DNA of 64,000 bases from Anaerolineae bacterium (GTDB taxonomy: Bacteria > Chloroflexota > Anaerolineae > Aggregatilineales > Phototrophicaceae), in NCBI GenBank assembly GCA_019912965.1, contig JAIOHM010000139.1, positions 1-64,000 of the forward strand, read 5' to 3'. A program made the position numbers and the translations under genes. Shown piece after piece: positions 1 to 8,817 of the stretch (its first letter is position 1; each line of letters starts with the position of its first letter). A model generated the notes under the pieces. That model was given only the letters and a program-made list of their open reading frames with translations, was not told the origin of the DNA and did not search any database.

Positions 1-1380
1 ATTCCATCTTCCTGCACCCGCGCCGCCCGCCCGGACGCCATCATCGGCACAGGACGCAGCGATTATCCGAACCAGATCAACAATGTGTTGGGCTTTCCGT
101 TCATCTTCCGGGGCGCTTTGGATGTGTACGCCAGCACCATCAACGAGGATATGAAGATGGCGGCGGCTCGTGCGCTGGCGGCTCTGGCGCATGAAGATAT
201 ACCGGACAGTGTGTTGAATGCTTATGGGTTGACTTCGCTCAAGTTCGGGCGGGATTATCTGATTCCCAAGCCGCTTGATCCGCGTGTGCTGCTGTGGTTA
301 GCGCCAGCAGTGGCGGAAGCGGCGATGAAAAGTGGTGTGGCGCGGCGGCATATCGACCTCAACGCTTACCGTGAGCAGTTGATTCAGCGGCAAGGATTGG
401 GGCAACAGGTTCGCAGCCGAATCATCAACAAGGCGCGGATGGGCGCAAAAAAGCGGATTGTTTTCCCGGAAGGCGATGACCCGAAAGTTATCCGGGCGGC
501 GGCGCGGGTGCAGGAAGATGGAATCGGCATCCCGATTCTGTTGGGGAAAAAAGAGGTTTTGCGCCAGCGGATTGCCGAACTGGGATTGGTTTTCGATCCG
601 CAGATCATCGAGCCGTACACCGATAAGACTTATCGCCCACAGTATGAAGCGGCGCTGTATGAATATCGCCAGCGGAAGGGGATGTCGCGCGCACGAGTGA
701 CCACACTGCTGACCAGCCGCACGCATTTCGGCCTGATGATGCTCAAGATGGGCGATGCGGATGCATATGTGAACGGGCGTAACCACGAATACCCGGATGT
801 GATTCGTCCGGCGCTGCAATTGTTCCACACGCGACCGGGCGTGAACGTGACCAGCGGTTTGTATCTGATGATCGTCAAAGGGCGGGTGTATCTGTTCACG
901 GATGCGACGGTGAATATTGACCCAGACGCGGAAACGCTGGCGGAAATCGCTATTCTGGCGGCGGACTTTGCACGGACGCTGGATATTGAGCCTTCGGTCG
1001 CCATGCTGTCGTTTTCCAACTTCGGCAGCACACCGCATCCGCTTTCGGATAAGGTGCGGCAGGCGGTGGCTCTGGTGCAGCAGCGGCGACCGGATATTCC
1101 GGTGGATGGGGAAATGCAGGCGGATACAGCGGTTGTGCCGGAATTGATCGAACGGCGGTATCCGTTCAGCCGGGTGAAGGATGCCAATATTCTGGTGTTC
1201 CCCGATCTGCAATCCGCCAACGTGGCGTATAAGCTGCTGGCGCGGTTGGGGCAGGCACAGGCGATTGGGCCGATTCTGCTGGGGATGGGCGCATCGGTTC
1301 ATGTGCTGCAAGCAGGCGACGATGTTGAGGATATTGTGGCGATGGCAGCGGTGGCAGCGATGGATGCACAGGCGCGGTAG
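1..1380 (+). CDS. maeB: NADP-dependent malic enzyme, C-terminal part (cut by window start)
   Basis: Oxidative decarboxylation of malate to pyruvate with NADP reduction, in the cytoplasm. The frame is open from base 1. Residues near 18-36 carry the malic-enzyme signature [10 protein letters not shown] followed by [15 protein letters not shown], the end of the NAD(P)-binding domain. From the segment [15 protein letters not shown] to the end it matches the phosphotransacetylase-like domain of long (about 750 residue) MaeB enzymes; in known family members this domain is regulatory, sensing acetyl-CoA, rather than catalytic. The malic-enzyme catalytic core lies outside the window. The first twelve residues read poorly against the family, while neighbouring frames give a better fit there, so an indel at the very edge is possible. 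It ends two bases before the convergent hydrolase gene. Confidence 0.93.
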   Translation: MPSSCTRAARPDAIIGTGRSDYPNQINNVLGFPFIFRGALDVYASTINEDMKMAAARALAALAHEDIPDSVLNAYGLTSLKFGRDYLIPKPLDPRVLLWLAPAVAEAAMKSGVARRHIDLNAYREQLIQRQGLGQQVRSRIINKARMGAKKRIVFPEGDDPKVIRAAARVQEDGIGIPILLGKKEVLRQRIAELGLVFDPQIIEPYTDKTYRPQYEAALYEYRQRKGMSRARVTTLLTSRTHFGLMMLKMGDADAYVNGRNHEYPDVIRPALQLFHTRPGVNVTSGLYLMIVKGRVYLFTDATVNIDPDAETLAEIAILAADFARTLDIEPSVAMLSFSNFGSTPHPLSDKVRQAVALVQQRRPDIPVDGEMQADTAVVPELIERRYPFSRVKDANILVFPDLQSANVAYKLLARLGQAQAIGPILLGMGASVHVLQAGDDVEDIVAMAAVAAMDAQAR

Positions 1381-1381
1381 C

Positions 1382-3157
1382 TTACCGTTCCCTGAGCGCC
1401 CGCACCACCACCAGCACCAACATGCCAATCACCATCAACACGCCTGCCGCGTAAGGGAACCGATTTTGAAAAGTGCGGTCAGCCAGCAGTATCGAATCCA
1501 GTATGCCTTCGGTAATTCCGTCATCGACCGCGAAATCCAAGATCACCAGATGCGGCGCCGCGGAAGGCAAACGAATATGGGTTTCGTTCCAGAGTCCGGG
1601 CGCAGCCTTTATCACCTCGTTAACTATGGGCGGGCTGACCAGATTGCCATCGGCATCCAGCGCCGCCCAGCTTACGCCCATGTTGGCTGTGGTGTCGCTG
1701 CGCCAGCGGACGATCAAATCGGTGGCCTGTGTGCGGAAGATGGCGTTTGATGTGAAGGCTGCTTTACCAAACTGTGCCCCATCCAACACATCACTATGAG
1801 CATCTGTCCCCAGATCAATCGCCCAATCCTCGGCTTGATGCACACCTGCATACAATACGGGCTGCCGGGTGGTGGCGTAGTGTTTCATCGACTGGTACAC
1901 CGGAAGCGGCGTAAAATCCGGCTCGACCATGCGGAAGTAATAAAACGCCTGCTGCTTCTCGTAATCCGCCGGACGTTTGAAGAACCAGTAGGCGATATTG
2001 CCAATCCACGGCCATTCTTCCTGTGCCCGCTGATAGGCCAACGGCATATAACGCGCGGCCTCATCCTCGGTGACGATGCCGTAAGTGCCGCTGCCGATAA
2101 TCGACGGATCATCCGGTTGGGCGTTCCAGGCTGCTTCGCTAATCCAGATGGCTTTTTCCGCGTCGTCGTTAGCGACCATAATATCGCGGATGTAAACGTG
2201 CCGCGCATAGGTCAAGGTTTGGGGACGTAAACGGCGGTCGGTTGGCCCACTGTAAAAGCCGTAACCCTGCGCTGACATGACATCAAAACAGTCTGCTGCT
2301 CCGGCGCTGTACATGCGCTGCAAGAAGATGAAATCGTTCAGATTTTCGTTGGTCAACGAAACGGTCGGCGAAAGCGGCCCGCTGATGACCACAATTTCCG
2401 GGTCAACGGCCTTTAATGCCTGATACGTCCGGCACAGTAAATCGGTGTAGGATTCCGGGTTGACGGGCTGGTTGCCCCATTCGCCGTTCGCGTTCGGCTC
2501 ATTCCAGATTTGGTAATAGCGGATGCGCCCCTGATAGCGCTCGGCTACGGCTACCACGTAATTCACAAAATCCTGAAAATCATCCGGCGGCGCGAAATCC
2601 CCGATATTGGGGTCAGCATGTGTCCACGCGGGCGGGTTATCCAACCGTGCCTGAATAGTGATGCCATACTGTTCCGCCAGATCAACAATATTGTCGTACT
2701 TCGCCCACGCATCCACCGCGTCCGGCTGACCATCGCCGTTCAAATCATTGCGGCGGTCAACAAAATCGCCGCGTCCATGAATTTCGATGTCTGCCCACGG
2801 GAACTGCTGGCGGATCATGGTGAATCCGGCTTCGGCGATCATCCGCAGGGTTTGTTCCCGCTTGATGATCTCGACTTCCTGTTGAAGAAAGGTGTTGATG
2901 CCATAGGGATTCACATCGGCGTGGTTGATCGGCACATCCGGTGCAGTGTTGGGTGCTTGCCGGATGAAGTTCCCGGCATATTCCACTGCTCCGCGCAGTT
3001 GGGCGAAGGGCGCTTCCTCGCCCGTCACCGACCCCAAGAAATTCCAGACCTGCCCGCGATTGGATAAATCCAGCCAGAGCAAACCTGCCAGCACAACCAG
3101 TATCACCAGAGCGACCAGCACACGCCGCCCGATTTGTAAGCGTATATTTTTCATCAT
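1382..3157 (-). CDS. membrane-anchored glycoside hydrolase with inserted calcium-loop-like motif
   Basis: Predicted TIM-barrel glycosidase of the clan that includes families 5 and 39; substrate unknown. With the start at the first of two adjacent Met codons (3157) the protein has 591 residues and does not overlap the upstream gene. There is one membrane segment near residues 12-32 and a second hydrophobic segment followed by RALRER at the C-terminus, so the enzyme is probably tethered outside the cell at both ends. QIWNEPN places the likely acid/base Glu near residue 220, and WISEAAW places the likely nucleophile near 341. Between strands, residues about 138-149 read DLNGDGQPDAVD, a dockerin or EF-hand-like Asp-rich loop that is unusual inside a barrel. 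No good ribosome binding site is seen; an AT-rich TATAAT lies just upstream, so the mRNA could be nearly leaderless. Confidence 0.75.
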   Translation of the reverse strand: MMKNIRLQIGRRVLVALVILVVLAGLLWLDLSNRGQVWNFLGSVTGEEAPFAQLRGAVEYAGNFIRQAPNTAPDVPINHADVNPYGINTFLQQEVEIIKREQTLRMIAEAGFTMIRQQFPWADIEIHGRGDFVDRRNDLNGDGQPDAVDAWAKYDNIVDLAEQYGITIQARLDNPPAWTHADPNIGDFAPPDDFQDFVNYVVAVAERYQGRIRYYQIWNEPNANGEWGNQPVNPESYTDLLCRTYQALKAVDPEIVVISGPLSPTVSLTNENLNDFIFLQRMYSAGAADCFDVMSAQGYGFYSGPTDRRLRPQTLTYARHVYIRDIMVANDDAEKAIWISEAAWNAQPDDPSIIGSGTYGIVTEDEAARYMPLAYQRAQEEWPWIGNIAYWFFKRPADYEKQQAFYYFRMVEPDFTPLPVYQSMKHYATTRQPVLYAGVHQAEDWAIDLGTDAHSDVLDGAQFGKAAFTSNAIFRTQATDLIVRWRSDTTANMGVSWAALDADGNLVSPPIVNEVIKAAPGLWNETHIRLPSAAPHLVILDFAVDDGITEGILDSILLADRTFQNRFPYAAGVLMVIGMLVLVVVRALRER

Positions 3158-3188
3158 GCCGGAGATTATAGCCGGAATGCTGTCTGAT

Positions 3189-4097
3189 CTAAACGGTTTT
3201 GCCCGACGTTTTCCCGGCGTTTCGTCCAACCTGTACCAGCAGGATTCCGCCTGCCGCCAGCGCAACCCCCATAATTTCAACCGGAGTCAGCGCCTCGCCC
3301 AGGAAAATCCAGGCCAGTACCGCGATCTGAATCAGCATGGTGTTGTTGATAACGCCCGCCTCGGCTGCCGGGATCGTTCGTAAAACGCGATTCCACAACG
3401 TGAAAGCAAAGGCAGTATTCACGGCTGCCAGCCAGAAAATCGTCAGCCAGTTGGTGAGATTTAGCCTCGGTACACCATTTATTCCAACCCCGATGACCAG
3501 CATTATGATCCCGCCTACGCCCAATGTAATCAGCGTGATGGTGTACGGCTCAAACGTCCCAGCGCGGTTGACCGCCCGACCGATGACCGAACCGACTGCG
3601 TTGGCCGTCAGGGCTACCAGTGCGGCCACCAATCCCAGTGTTTGCGATTCGGGAAAAATCGGCGGATAAAAATAGATCAATACACCCACCAGAAATACCC
3701 CGATGCCGACCCACTGCCATTTAGCAAGCCGTTCTTTCAGAAACAGGATACCCATTCCGGCGATAAGCAGTGCTGAAAAGTTCAGCAGTAAGGTGAGCGA
3801 CGCCGCTGGGAGCGATGCCAACGCCACGAACTGCGCCCCCTGCGCCACCGCGATTTGCAGAATACCTAACCCAATCAGCGAGGCCCACTGTTTACCCGTA
3901 ACGGCAGCTATAGCCACACGGCGACCGGGACGGAACAGCAGCAGCGCCAAACAAAGGAAGGCGGTTGTGTAGCGCAGCCCAGCGAACGTCAGTGCCGGAA
4001 TATCTGCCAGACCGATTTTGATAAATATCCACGATGTAGACCACAGGAATGTAACGAGGAGTGCTTCTAATAGGGCGCGCGTATGGGACGAAAACAT
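3189..4097 (-). CDS. DMT-superfamily (EamA) transporter
   Basis: Inner-membrane transporter of the drug/metabolite superfamily with ten predicted helices made of two EamA repeats; the substrate cannot be read from sequence. The ATG at 4097 is chosen because GGAGG sits seven bases upstream and the first helix (ALLEALLVTFLWSTSWIFI) begins right after it; longer in-frame starts would run into the leader. The protein is 302 residues, the usual size. It is preceded by a promoter-like element and a leader of about 150 nt that can fold, suggesting ligand- or attenuation-based control. It is followed about 30 bases later by the hydrolase gene on the same strand. Confidence 0.85.
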   Translation of the reverse strand: MFSSHTRALLEALLVTFLWSTSWIFIKIGLADIPALTFAGLRYTTAFLCLALLLFRPGRRVAIAAVTGKQWASLIGLGILQIAVAQGAQFVALASLPAASLTLLLNFSALLIAGMGILFLKERLAKWQWVGIGVFLVGVLIYFYPPIFPESQTLGLVAALVALTANAVGSVIGRAVNRAGTFEPYTITLITLGVGGIIMLVIGVGINGVPRLNLTNWLTIFWLAAVNTAFAFTLWNRVLRTIPAAEAGVINNTMLIQIAVLAWIFLGEALTPVEIMGVALAAGGILLVQVGRNAGKTSGKTV

Positions 4098-4250
4098 CAG
4101 ATACCTCCAAGCAATAGGTAAGCGAAAATCTCGCCAACTTACCCCCTCTGGTTTTTTCGCCCTCAAGGTGCCTGCTGACTAAGCAGCTTTATGCGGCGCT
4201 TGGTTCATTCCACAGGTGTGGCGAATCCCTAGCCGCCCTTCGGTTGGATA
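4098..4250 (-). promoter_or_regulatory. structured 5' leader of the DMT transporter, candidate riboswitch or attenuator
   Basis: About 150 nt lie between a plausible promoter and the transporter start. On the minus strand several local helices can be drawn: AGCTATCC with GGGCGGCT, CCAC with GTGG, CTGC with GCAG around TTAGTCA, and GGTAAG with CTTACC ending shortly before the GGAGG ribosome binding site. The segment CTAGGGATTCG is faintly like the start of ykkC-type RNAs, but the downstream conserved boxes of that class are not recognisable. I cannot assign a known riboswitch class. Confidence 0.35.
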
Positions 4251-4255
4251 GCTTC

Positions 4256-4285
4256 ACTCTAGCGTAGGGGTATTGAAATCGTCAA
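4256..4285 (-). promoter_or_regulatory. sigma-70-like promoter of the DMT transporter leader
   Basis: Reading the minus strand, TTGACG (4285-4280) is followed 18 bases later by TAGAGT (4261-4256). The position fits transcription of the leader that precedes the transporter. It lies immediately beyond the terminator of the ABC permease gene. Confidence 0.45.
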
Positions 4286-4286
4286 G

Positions 4287-4324
4287 AACCGCCGGGACTC
4301 CAATCAGGTTTGTCCCGGCGGGTT
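4287..4324 (-). terminator. rho-independent-like terminator of the ABC transporter operon
   Basis: Inverted repeat CCGCCGGGAC (4289-4298) and GTCCCGGCGG (4312-4321) with a 13-base loop, just after the stop codon of the permease on the minus strand, followed by a short T-rich stretch (TTCTT). Confidence 0.65.
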
Positions 4325-4335
4325 ATAAGAGAGGT

Positions 4336-7137
4336 TTATTCGTAGCGCAGGACGTTCAGTGGTTTCTCACCGGATGCACCCCAGGCGACAGTGGCCGCCG
4401 CGACCAGTGAGACGATCACACACAACAGCATCAGCAGTGCCGCCGTGCCGTAGGGAATGACCAACCCACCCGCGCCACCGCCCACACTGAGCAGCATCAC
4501 CAGTATCAGCAAACCCAGCCCGACCCCGATCAAACCGCCGATCAGACCGAGGATGCCGTTTTCCAGCAAGAGCATTCCCAGAACGCGCTCCCGTTGCAAA
4601 CCGACGGATTTCATCACCGCGATTTCGCGCCGCCGTTCCATTGTTGTCAGCGCGACCGAGTTGGCGATGACCACGCCGCCGACGATCAAACCGAGCAGGG
4701 CGACCATCGTCGGGAAAGCGGTGAATGTCCCCAGCAGACTGGTTATCAGCTTGACGAACAGTGATGTTTCCAGTACGAATGTTCCCGGTATCGCCCCCAT
4801 CGTGCGGCGCAGTTCGGGAATATCCGCTTCAGGCATATCGACAAAAACCTGTACGCTGGTCGGTTGGACGCTCTCCGGGAGGGCGTCGATGGGGATGAAG
4901 GTGCCATTGCCAGAAAGCGGGCCGCCAACCGTTGGTCGTTGGGCGATGCCGATGAGTTCAAATGTCACCGCCTGCGCCCCCGCCCCTTCGCCAAAGGTAT
5001 AGGTCAGTTTATCGCCCACCCCCAATTCAGCTTCGGTCGTCCAGTTATAATCCGAGAAGACGATGACGGGCTGCCCCGAATCGGATTCGGTAAAACCGCG
5101 ACCTTGTTTGATCGGATTGGGCAGCGATTGGTCAAGCTCAGATCCGGTCATCGAACCGAGGGACTGCAAACCGAGTTCGCCCTCGTCAATTTCGCTGGCA
5201 TCACCGCCGAAGGATTCGATGCTTTCCTTCATGGTGGAGTTTTCTTCGATGACCAATTGCAATTGGTCAGCATCCAAAACCGTGCCATCCGATTTTTCCA
5301 ACGCGGTCAACTGGCCGTTGTACATGATGGAGGTTTGGTAACTCCGCACCGAGTCGATTGAGCTGATGGCTTCTTCCACCGTTGGGAGTGCATCGCGGTT
5401 CGCCAGGGCGACGATCACATTCCCACCGCTGCCCGAACCCAACGCGGATGCTAAGGTACTGTTGACCGAATCCGCCAGCAGGGTTATGAGACTTAGGGAG
5501 AAAACGCCGACCACCAGCGCCAGCAGCGTCATGGCCGCACGTCCGCGCCCAACCAACATTTGCCGCAGGGAAATCTTCAAGTCCACAATGCCGAAGGATG
5601 GCACGAAGCGCCCGATTATCCAGATCAACACCGTGAGCAGGAAGATCAAAAATCCGGCGGCGAAAAATGCGCCAACCGTTGCACCCAATGCCACGCCGAA
5701 ATTGCCGAGGATGGTATAAGCCACCACGCTCAAGGCCAGGATAATCACCACCAGCGCGAACAACGTCCGCAAACAGCCCGCGCGCGGCACGATATTATCG
5801 TTGGGGCGCAGCACTACGCCGGGGCGCACCTGTCCGGCAGCGAGGGTGGGCAGGAAGCCGAAAATGGTAGTGACCAATGTGCCGACGATCAAGCCGTTGA
5901 TGACGGGAGCGAGGGCGATGCGGAAGGGAAGCGGTTGGGCGACGATGCTTTCCGCCACGCCTTTAATCAAGAAAGTGGTTACCCATCCGAGGACGATGCC
6001 CATCAAACTACCGATCACGCCCATGATGAAGGCTTCCACCAAAAACAGCACGGTTACTTGCCCGGCCTGCAAGCCGATGGTTTTCAAAACAGCGACTTCC
6101 ACCGTGCGCCGCCGGACGATCACCTGCATGGTATTGATGATACCAATGCTGCCCAAGAGCAGCGAAACCAAGCCCATAACCGTCACCAATTGGTTGATCT
6201 GGTCGGAAAGGTCTTTGTTATTCTCGCGCAGATTATCAACGGTTGTGGTCGAGAGATAGGGGAAAGCCGAGAGAAAAGCAGCATTGATGACGCTGACATT
6301 CGCCGGGTCGCTGACTTTCAGATACAACTTATCGGTTTGCGGCTGTATCCCATCAAAGTATTGAACCGCTTCCCGATCCAGATAGTAGAAGCCGAACAGG
6401 GCGGTGAAAAATCCCGAACCCGGATCGGTGACTTCCGCATCGGTTGGCACGATCCCACGCAGTGTAAAATCGGTATTGGCCCCGTTGATTCGCAGGGTTT
6501 CGCCAATTTCAATGCCGAGCGTATCCGCCACTTTTTGGTCAAGCACAATATCCGTAGGCGATTGAATCAGGTCGGCTAACGGCCTGCCGTCCACTGATGC
6601 GACCTGGCTGTAAAACGGATAAACCTGCGGGTCGATCAAGATGGATGTGACCTGCGAAGCGGCTGCCCCGGTTGAATTGGCGGTAACGGTTGCGCCCGTC
6701 CCGCCCAACAGAATCATATTTAAACTGCCCAGCACATAGGGATAGGTCATCTCGATCTGGCCGGGATAATTGGCGTCTATCCACGCCTGAATTTGTTCCA
6801 AGCCGTTTTCGCTAATCCGGTATTCTTCAAACCCTGGACGGTTGAATGGGCCAGATGCGGCAGCGACTTCGAGGACTCCTGTCTCAATCCCCTGCTGATT
6901 TTCCGCCGTTTGGTCGTCATCATCAAAACTGAAAGGCATGGTGACCTGAATATCACCCCGGTTGCTCTCTTGCAGATTCCCAGTCAGGGTATCGCCAATC
7001 ATGGTTGAGACGGTTTGCAGGCTGACAATGGCGGCTACACCTGCCGCGATGCACAACAGCGCGAAGAAAGTGCGCTGCCCATTCACCCGCAAGTCGTTCA
7101 GCGAGTGCCGGACATAGAAGTTGAGTTTTTCAATCAT
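4336..7137 (-). CDS. ABC transporter permease, two FtsX/MacB-like domains
   Basis: Membrane subunit of a MacB/LolCDE-type ABC system, a class that uses ATP-driven conformational change for export or lipoprotein release rather than solute channelling. The 933-residue protein has the duplicated FtsX architecture: an N-terminal helix (about 22-44), a large extracytoplasmic domain, an FtsX three-helix block (about 315-435), two further helices (about 455-515), then a second helix, extracytoplasmic domain and FtsX block (about 810-930). The segments ANSVALTTMERRREIAVMKSVG and VRRRTVEVAVLKTIGLQ are typical coupling-helix regions. It starts ten bases after the ATPase gene stop, so the two form an operon. 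Cargo unknown. Confidence 0.9.
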   Translation of the reverse strand: MIEKLNFYVRHSLNDLRVNGQRTFFALLCIAAGVAAIVSLQTVSTMIGDTLTGNLQESNRGDIQVTMPFSFDDDDQTAENQQGIETGVLEVAAASGPFNRPGFEEYRISENGLEQIQAWIDANYPGQIEMTYPYVLGSLNMILLGGTGATVTANSTGAAASQVTSILIDPQVYPFYSQVASVDGRPLADLIQSPTDIVLDQKVADTLGIEIGETLRINGANTDFTLRGIVPTDAEVTDPGSGFFTALFGFYYLDREAVQYFDGIQPQTDKLYLKVSDPANVSVINAAFLSAFPYLSTTTVDNLRENNKDLSDQINQLVTVMGLVSLLLGSIGIINTMQVIVRRRTVEVAVLKTIGLQAGQVTVLFLVEAFIMGVIGSLMGIVLGWVTTFLIKGVAESIVAQPLPFRIALAPVINGLIVGTLVTTIFGFLPTLAAGQVRPGVVLRPNDNIVPRAGCLRTLFALVVIILALSVVAYTILGNFGVALGATVGAFFAAGFLIFLLTVLIWIIGRFVPSFGIVDLKISLRQMLVGRGRAAMTLLALVVGVFSLSLITLLADSVNSTLASALGSGSGGNVIVALANRDALPTVEEAISSIDSVRSYQTSIMYNGQLTALEKSDGTVLDADQLQLVIEENSTMKESIESFGGDASEIDEGELGLQSLGSMTGSELDQSLPNPIKQGRGFTESDSGQPVIVFSDYNWTTEAELGVGDKLTYTFGEGAGAQAVTFELIGIAQRPTVGGPLSGNGTFIPIDALPESVQPTSVQVFVDMPEADIPELRRTMGAIPGTFVLETSLFVKLITSLLGTFTAFPTMVALLGLIVGGVVIANSVALTTMERRREIAVMKSVGLQRERVLGMLLLENGILGLIGGLIGVGLGLLILVMLLSVGGGAGGLVIPYGTAALLMLLCVIVSLVAAATVAWGASGEKPLNVLRYE

Positions 7138-7147
7138 GCTGATTTCC

Positions 7148-7924
7148 TTACTTCACGCGTGTCATCGGGATTTCGCCCGTCGCACGTTTTTCCCTGAGCA
7201 TTTTGACAGCGGCCATCTGTGCGCTGGAGTGCGGGTCAACATCGGATTCCAGATGTCCATCGACCAGCGTAATCAGCCGATCCATCTCCGAGGCGACATC
7301 CATACTGTGGGTGACGATAATCACCGTGGTGTTCATGGATTTTTGTACTTCGCGCAGGGCATTCATGACCGTCCCGCTGGATTCGCTGTCAAGGCTGCCA
7401 GTGGGTTCGTCGCAGAGCAACAGTGCCGGAGCATTCGCCAGCGCACGGGCAATCGCCACGCGCTGCTGCTGCCCACCGGAAAGCTGTGTTGGGCGATGGT
7501 CGAGACGATCACCCAAACCGAGCATTTCCAGTAATTCTTTAGCCCGTTGATGGGGTTTAAATTTCTTCTGGCTGGCAAACTGCACAGGCAGCGCCACATT
7601 TTCCAACGCGGTCAGCGTCGGAATCAGGTTGAAGAACTGAAAGACGAAGCCGATTTTTTCGTTCCGCACACGGGTGAGTGCCCGTTCGTTCAGGTCGGTG
7701 ATGTCGGTTCCATCAATGAAAACCTTACCGGAAGTGGGTGAATCCAGCCCGCCGATGAGGCCGAGCAGCGTGGATTTACCGCTGCCGCTTGGGCCGATGA
7801 CGCCCAAAAATTCGCCGCGCTGAACGGTGATGGTAACGCCGTTTAGCGCCCGTACCTTCACCTCGCCCACCTGCAATTCTTTCTTCAGGTCTTCCGTCCG
7901 CAAGACGAATTGAGTCTCTGCCAT
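7148..7924 (-). CDS. ABC transporter ATP-binding protein, LolD/MacB type
   Basis: Cytoplasmic ATPase subunit paired with the adjacent FtsX-type permease. It shows Walker A GPSGSGKST, the Q-loop region FVFQFFNLIP, signature LSGGQQQRVAIARAL, Walker B LLLCDEPTGSLD, and a switch His in IIVTHS. The length of 258 residues is slightly above the 220-240 usual for LolD-like ATPases because of a short C-terminal tail. First gene of the two-gene operon. Confidence 0.93.
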   Translation of the reverse strand: MAETQFVLRTEDLKKELQVGEVKVRALNGVTITVQRGEFLGVIGPSGSGKSTLLGLIGGLDSPTSGKVFIDGTDITDLNERALTRVRNEKIGFVFQFFNLIPTLTALENVALPVQFASQKKFKPHQRAKELLEMLGLGDRLDHRPTQLSGGQQQRVAIARALANAPALLLCDEPTGSLDSESSGTVMNALREVQKSMNTTVIIVTHSMDVASEMDRLITLVDGHLESDVDPHSSAQMAAVKMLREKRATGEIPMTRVK

Positions 7925-8315
7925 AATTCATTCCCCCATTGAGATTACCAGACAAAAGGCTTAAGCCCCTTGTAGGATGTTTCACGATTGGTGTGGTGTA
8001 GATAAATAGATGCTGTTTTGCTATACGTGCATTTTGCCAATAAGTCGCACGACATAATGACTGTACAACGAAAACATAGCTTTACCCATCTCCCCAAAGT
8101 TATGTTTTTGCCCGCGCAGCGCCATGACCGATGTTATTGAGCACAAGGAAAGATTTATGAAAGCGATCATCATATCTCACAGTTGGGCAGTCCGGCGAAG
8201 CCTCTAAACAGCGATATGGATAAGCCCTTAATAAACTTTAATCATTGTTCGTTAGTGAGGTTTCATATATAATTAAAAAGTCTTATATATTACAATCAAA
8301 ATTGGAGATAGTATA
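7925..8315. other. AT-rich intergenic region between divergent genes
   Basis: About 390 bases noticeably richer in A and T than the flanking genes. I see no open frame or repeat that I would call. The last 60 bases (TATATAATTAAAAAG, then TTGGAG just before the start at 8316) probably hold the promoter and ribosome binding site of the small STAS-like gene. Confidence 0.4.
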
Positions 8316-8729
8316 ATGCAAAATGTTACCGTATTCGATTCTGAATACATCACGGTTGAATATGTTCCCGCTAAGAAGATGATCTATCATGTTGTCCATA
8401 AGCCCGTTGCAGAAAACCTGAAGGTATTCCAAGCTGCTTTAGATGCTGGCACAGAAGCCCTGAAGAAGTATGGTGTTGCCAAATGGCTTTCCGATGATCG
8501 CAAAAATGGCCCGCTGCCGCCGGAACAATTTGAATGGCTTGAAACCTCAAAGTGGAGTCTGCGTACCATTCAATTCGGCTGGAAGTATTGGGCGAATGTC
8601 GTACCCGAAAATTTAGTTGCGGCGGGTACGTTGACCCCTATTATTGATGACCTTTTCAAACATGGTCTACGCATGAATGTTTTCAGCTCGCTAGAGAGTG
8701 CTCAGGAGTGGCTGGACAATAAGGCGTAG
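8316..8729 (+). CDS. SpoIIAA-like / STAS-fold small protein, function unknown
   Basis: A 137-residue soluble protein. The layout (a short strand TVEY, IYHVVHKP, a helix, then KYGVAKWLSDDRKNGPLPPE and a C-terminal SSLESAQEWLDNK) resembles the SpoIIAA-like STAS proteins in which the C-terminus usually reads as a helix ending in a conserved EAQAWL-type motif. Such proteins are thought to bind small lipophilic ligands or act in signalling, but no specific role can be given. It has its own AT-rich promoter region and ribosome binding site TTGGAG, and stands alone between a divergent and a convergent gene. Confidence 0.55.
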   Translation: MQNVTVFDSEYITVEYVPAKKMIYHVVHKPVAENLKVFQAALDAGTEALKKYGVAKWLSDDRKNGPLPPEQFEWLETSKWSLRTIQFGWKYWANVVPENLVAAGTLTPIIDDLFKHGLRMNVFSSLESAQEWLDNKA

Positions 8730-8783
8730 TCTTTCGTCCAATCAACCCGTCTCGCACACAATATAACGGCGTATGAATGTGTA

Positions 8784-8805
8784 AGGGCGTTCCGCGGAAC
8801 GCCCT
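8784..8805. terminator. palindromic bidirectional terminator-like hairpin
   Basis: A 22-base perfect palindrome: AGGGCGTTCC followed by its complement, with no unpaired centre. It lies between two convergent genes. T-tracts are weak on both sides, so termination is inferred from position and stem strength. Confidence 0.5.
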
Positions 8806-8817
8806 CAACAGAAACGA

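Noticed and set aside
298-1428. Long open frames antisense to the malic enzyme, fusA, tuf, rpoA and other genes
   Set aside because: Typical shadows of GC-biased coding sequence with His/Arg/Leu-rich translations and no start signals.
4098-4250. Guanidine-I (ykkC), TPP, cobalamin, SAM or glutamine riboswitch
   Set aside because: Only isolated short similarities (CTAGGG, CCGAAGG) were found; the defining conserved boxes of each class were not present.
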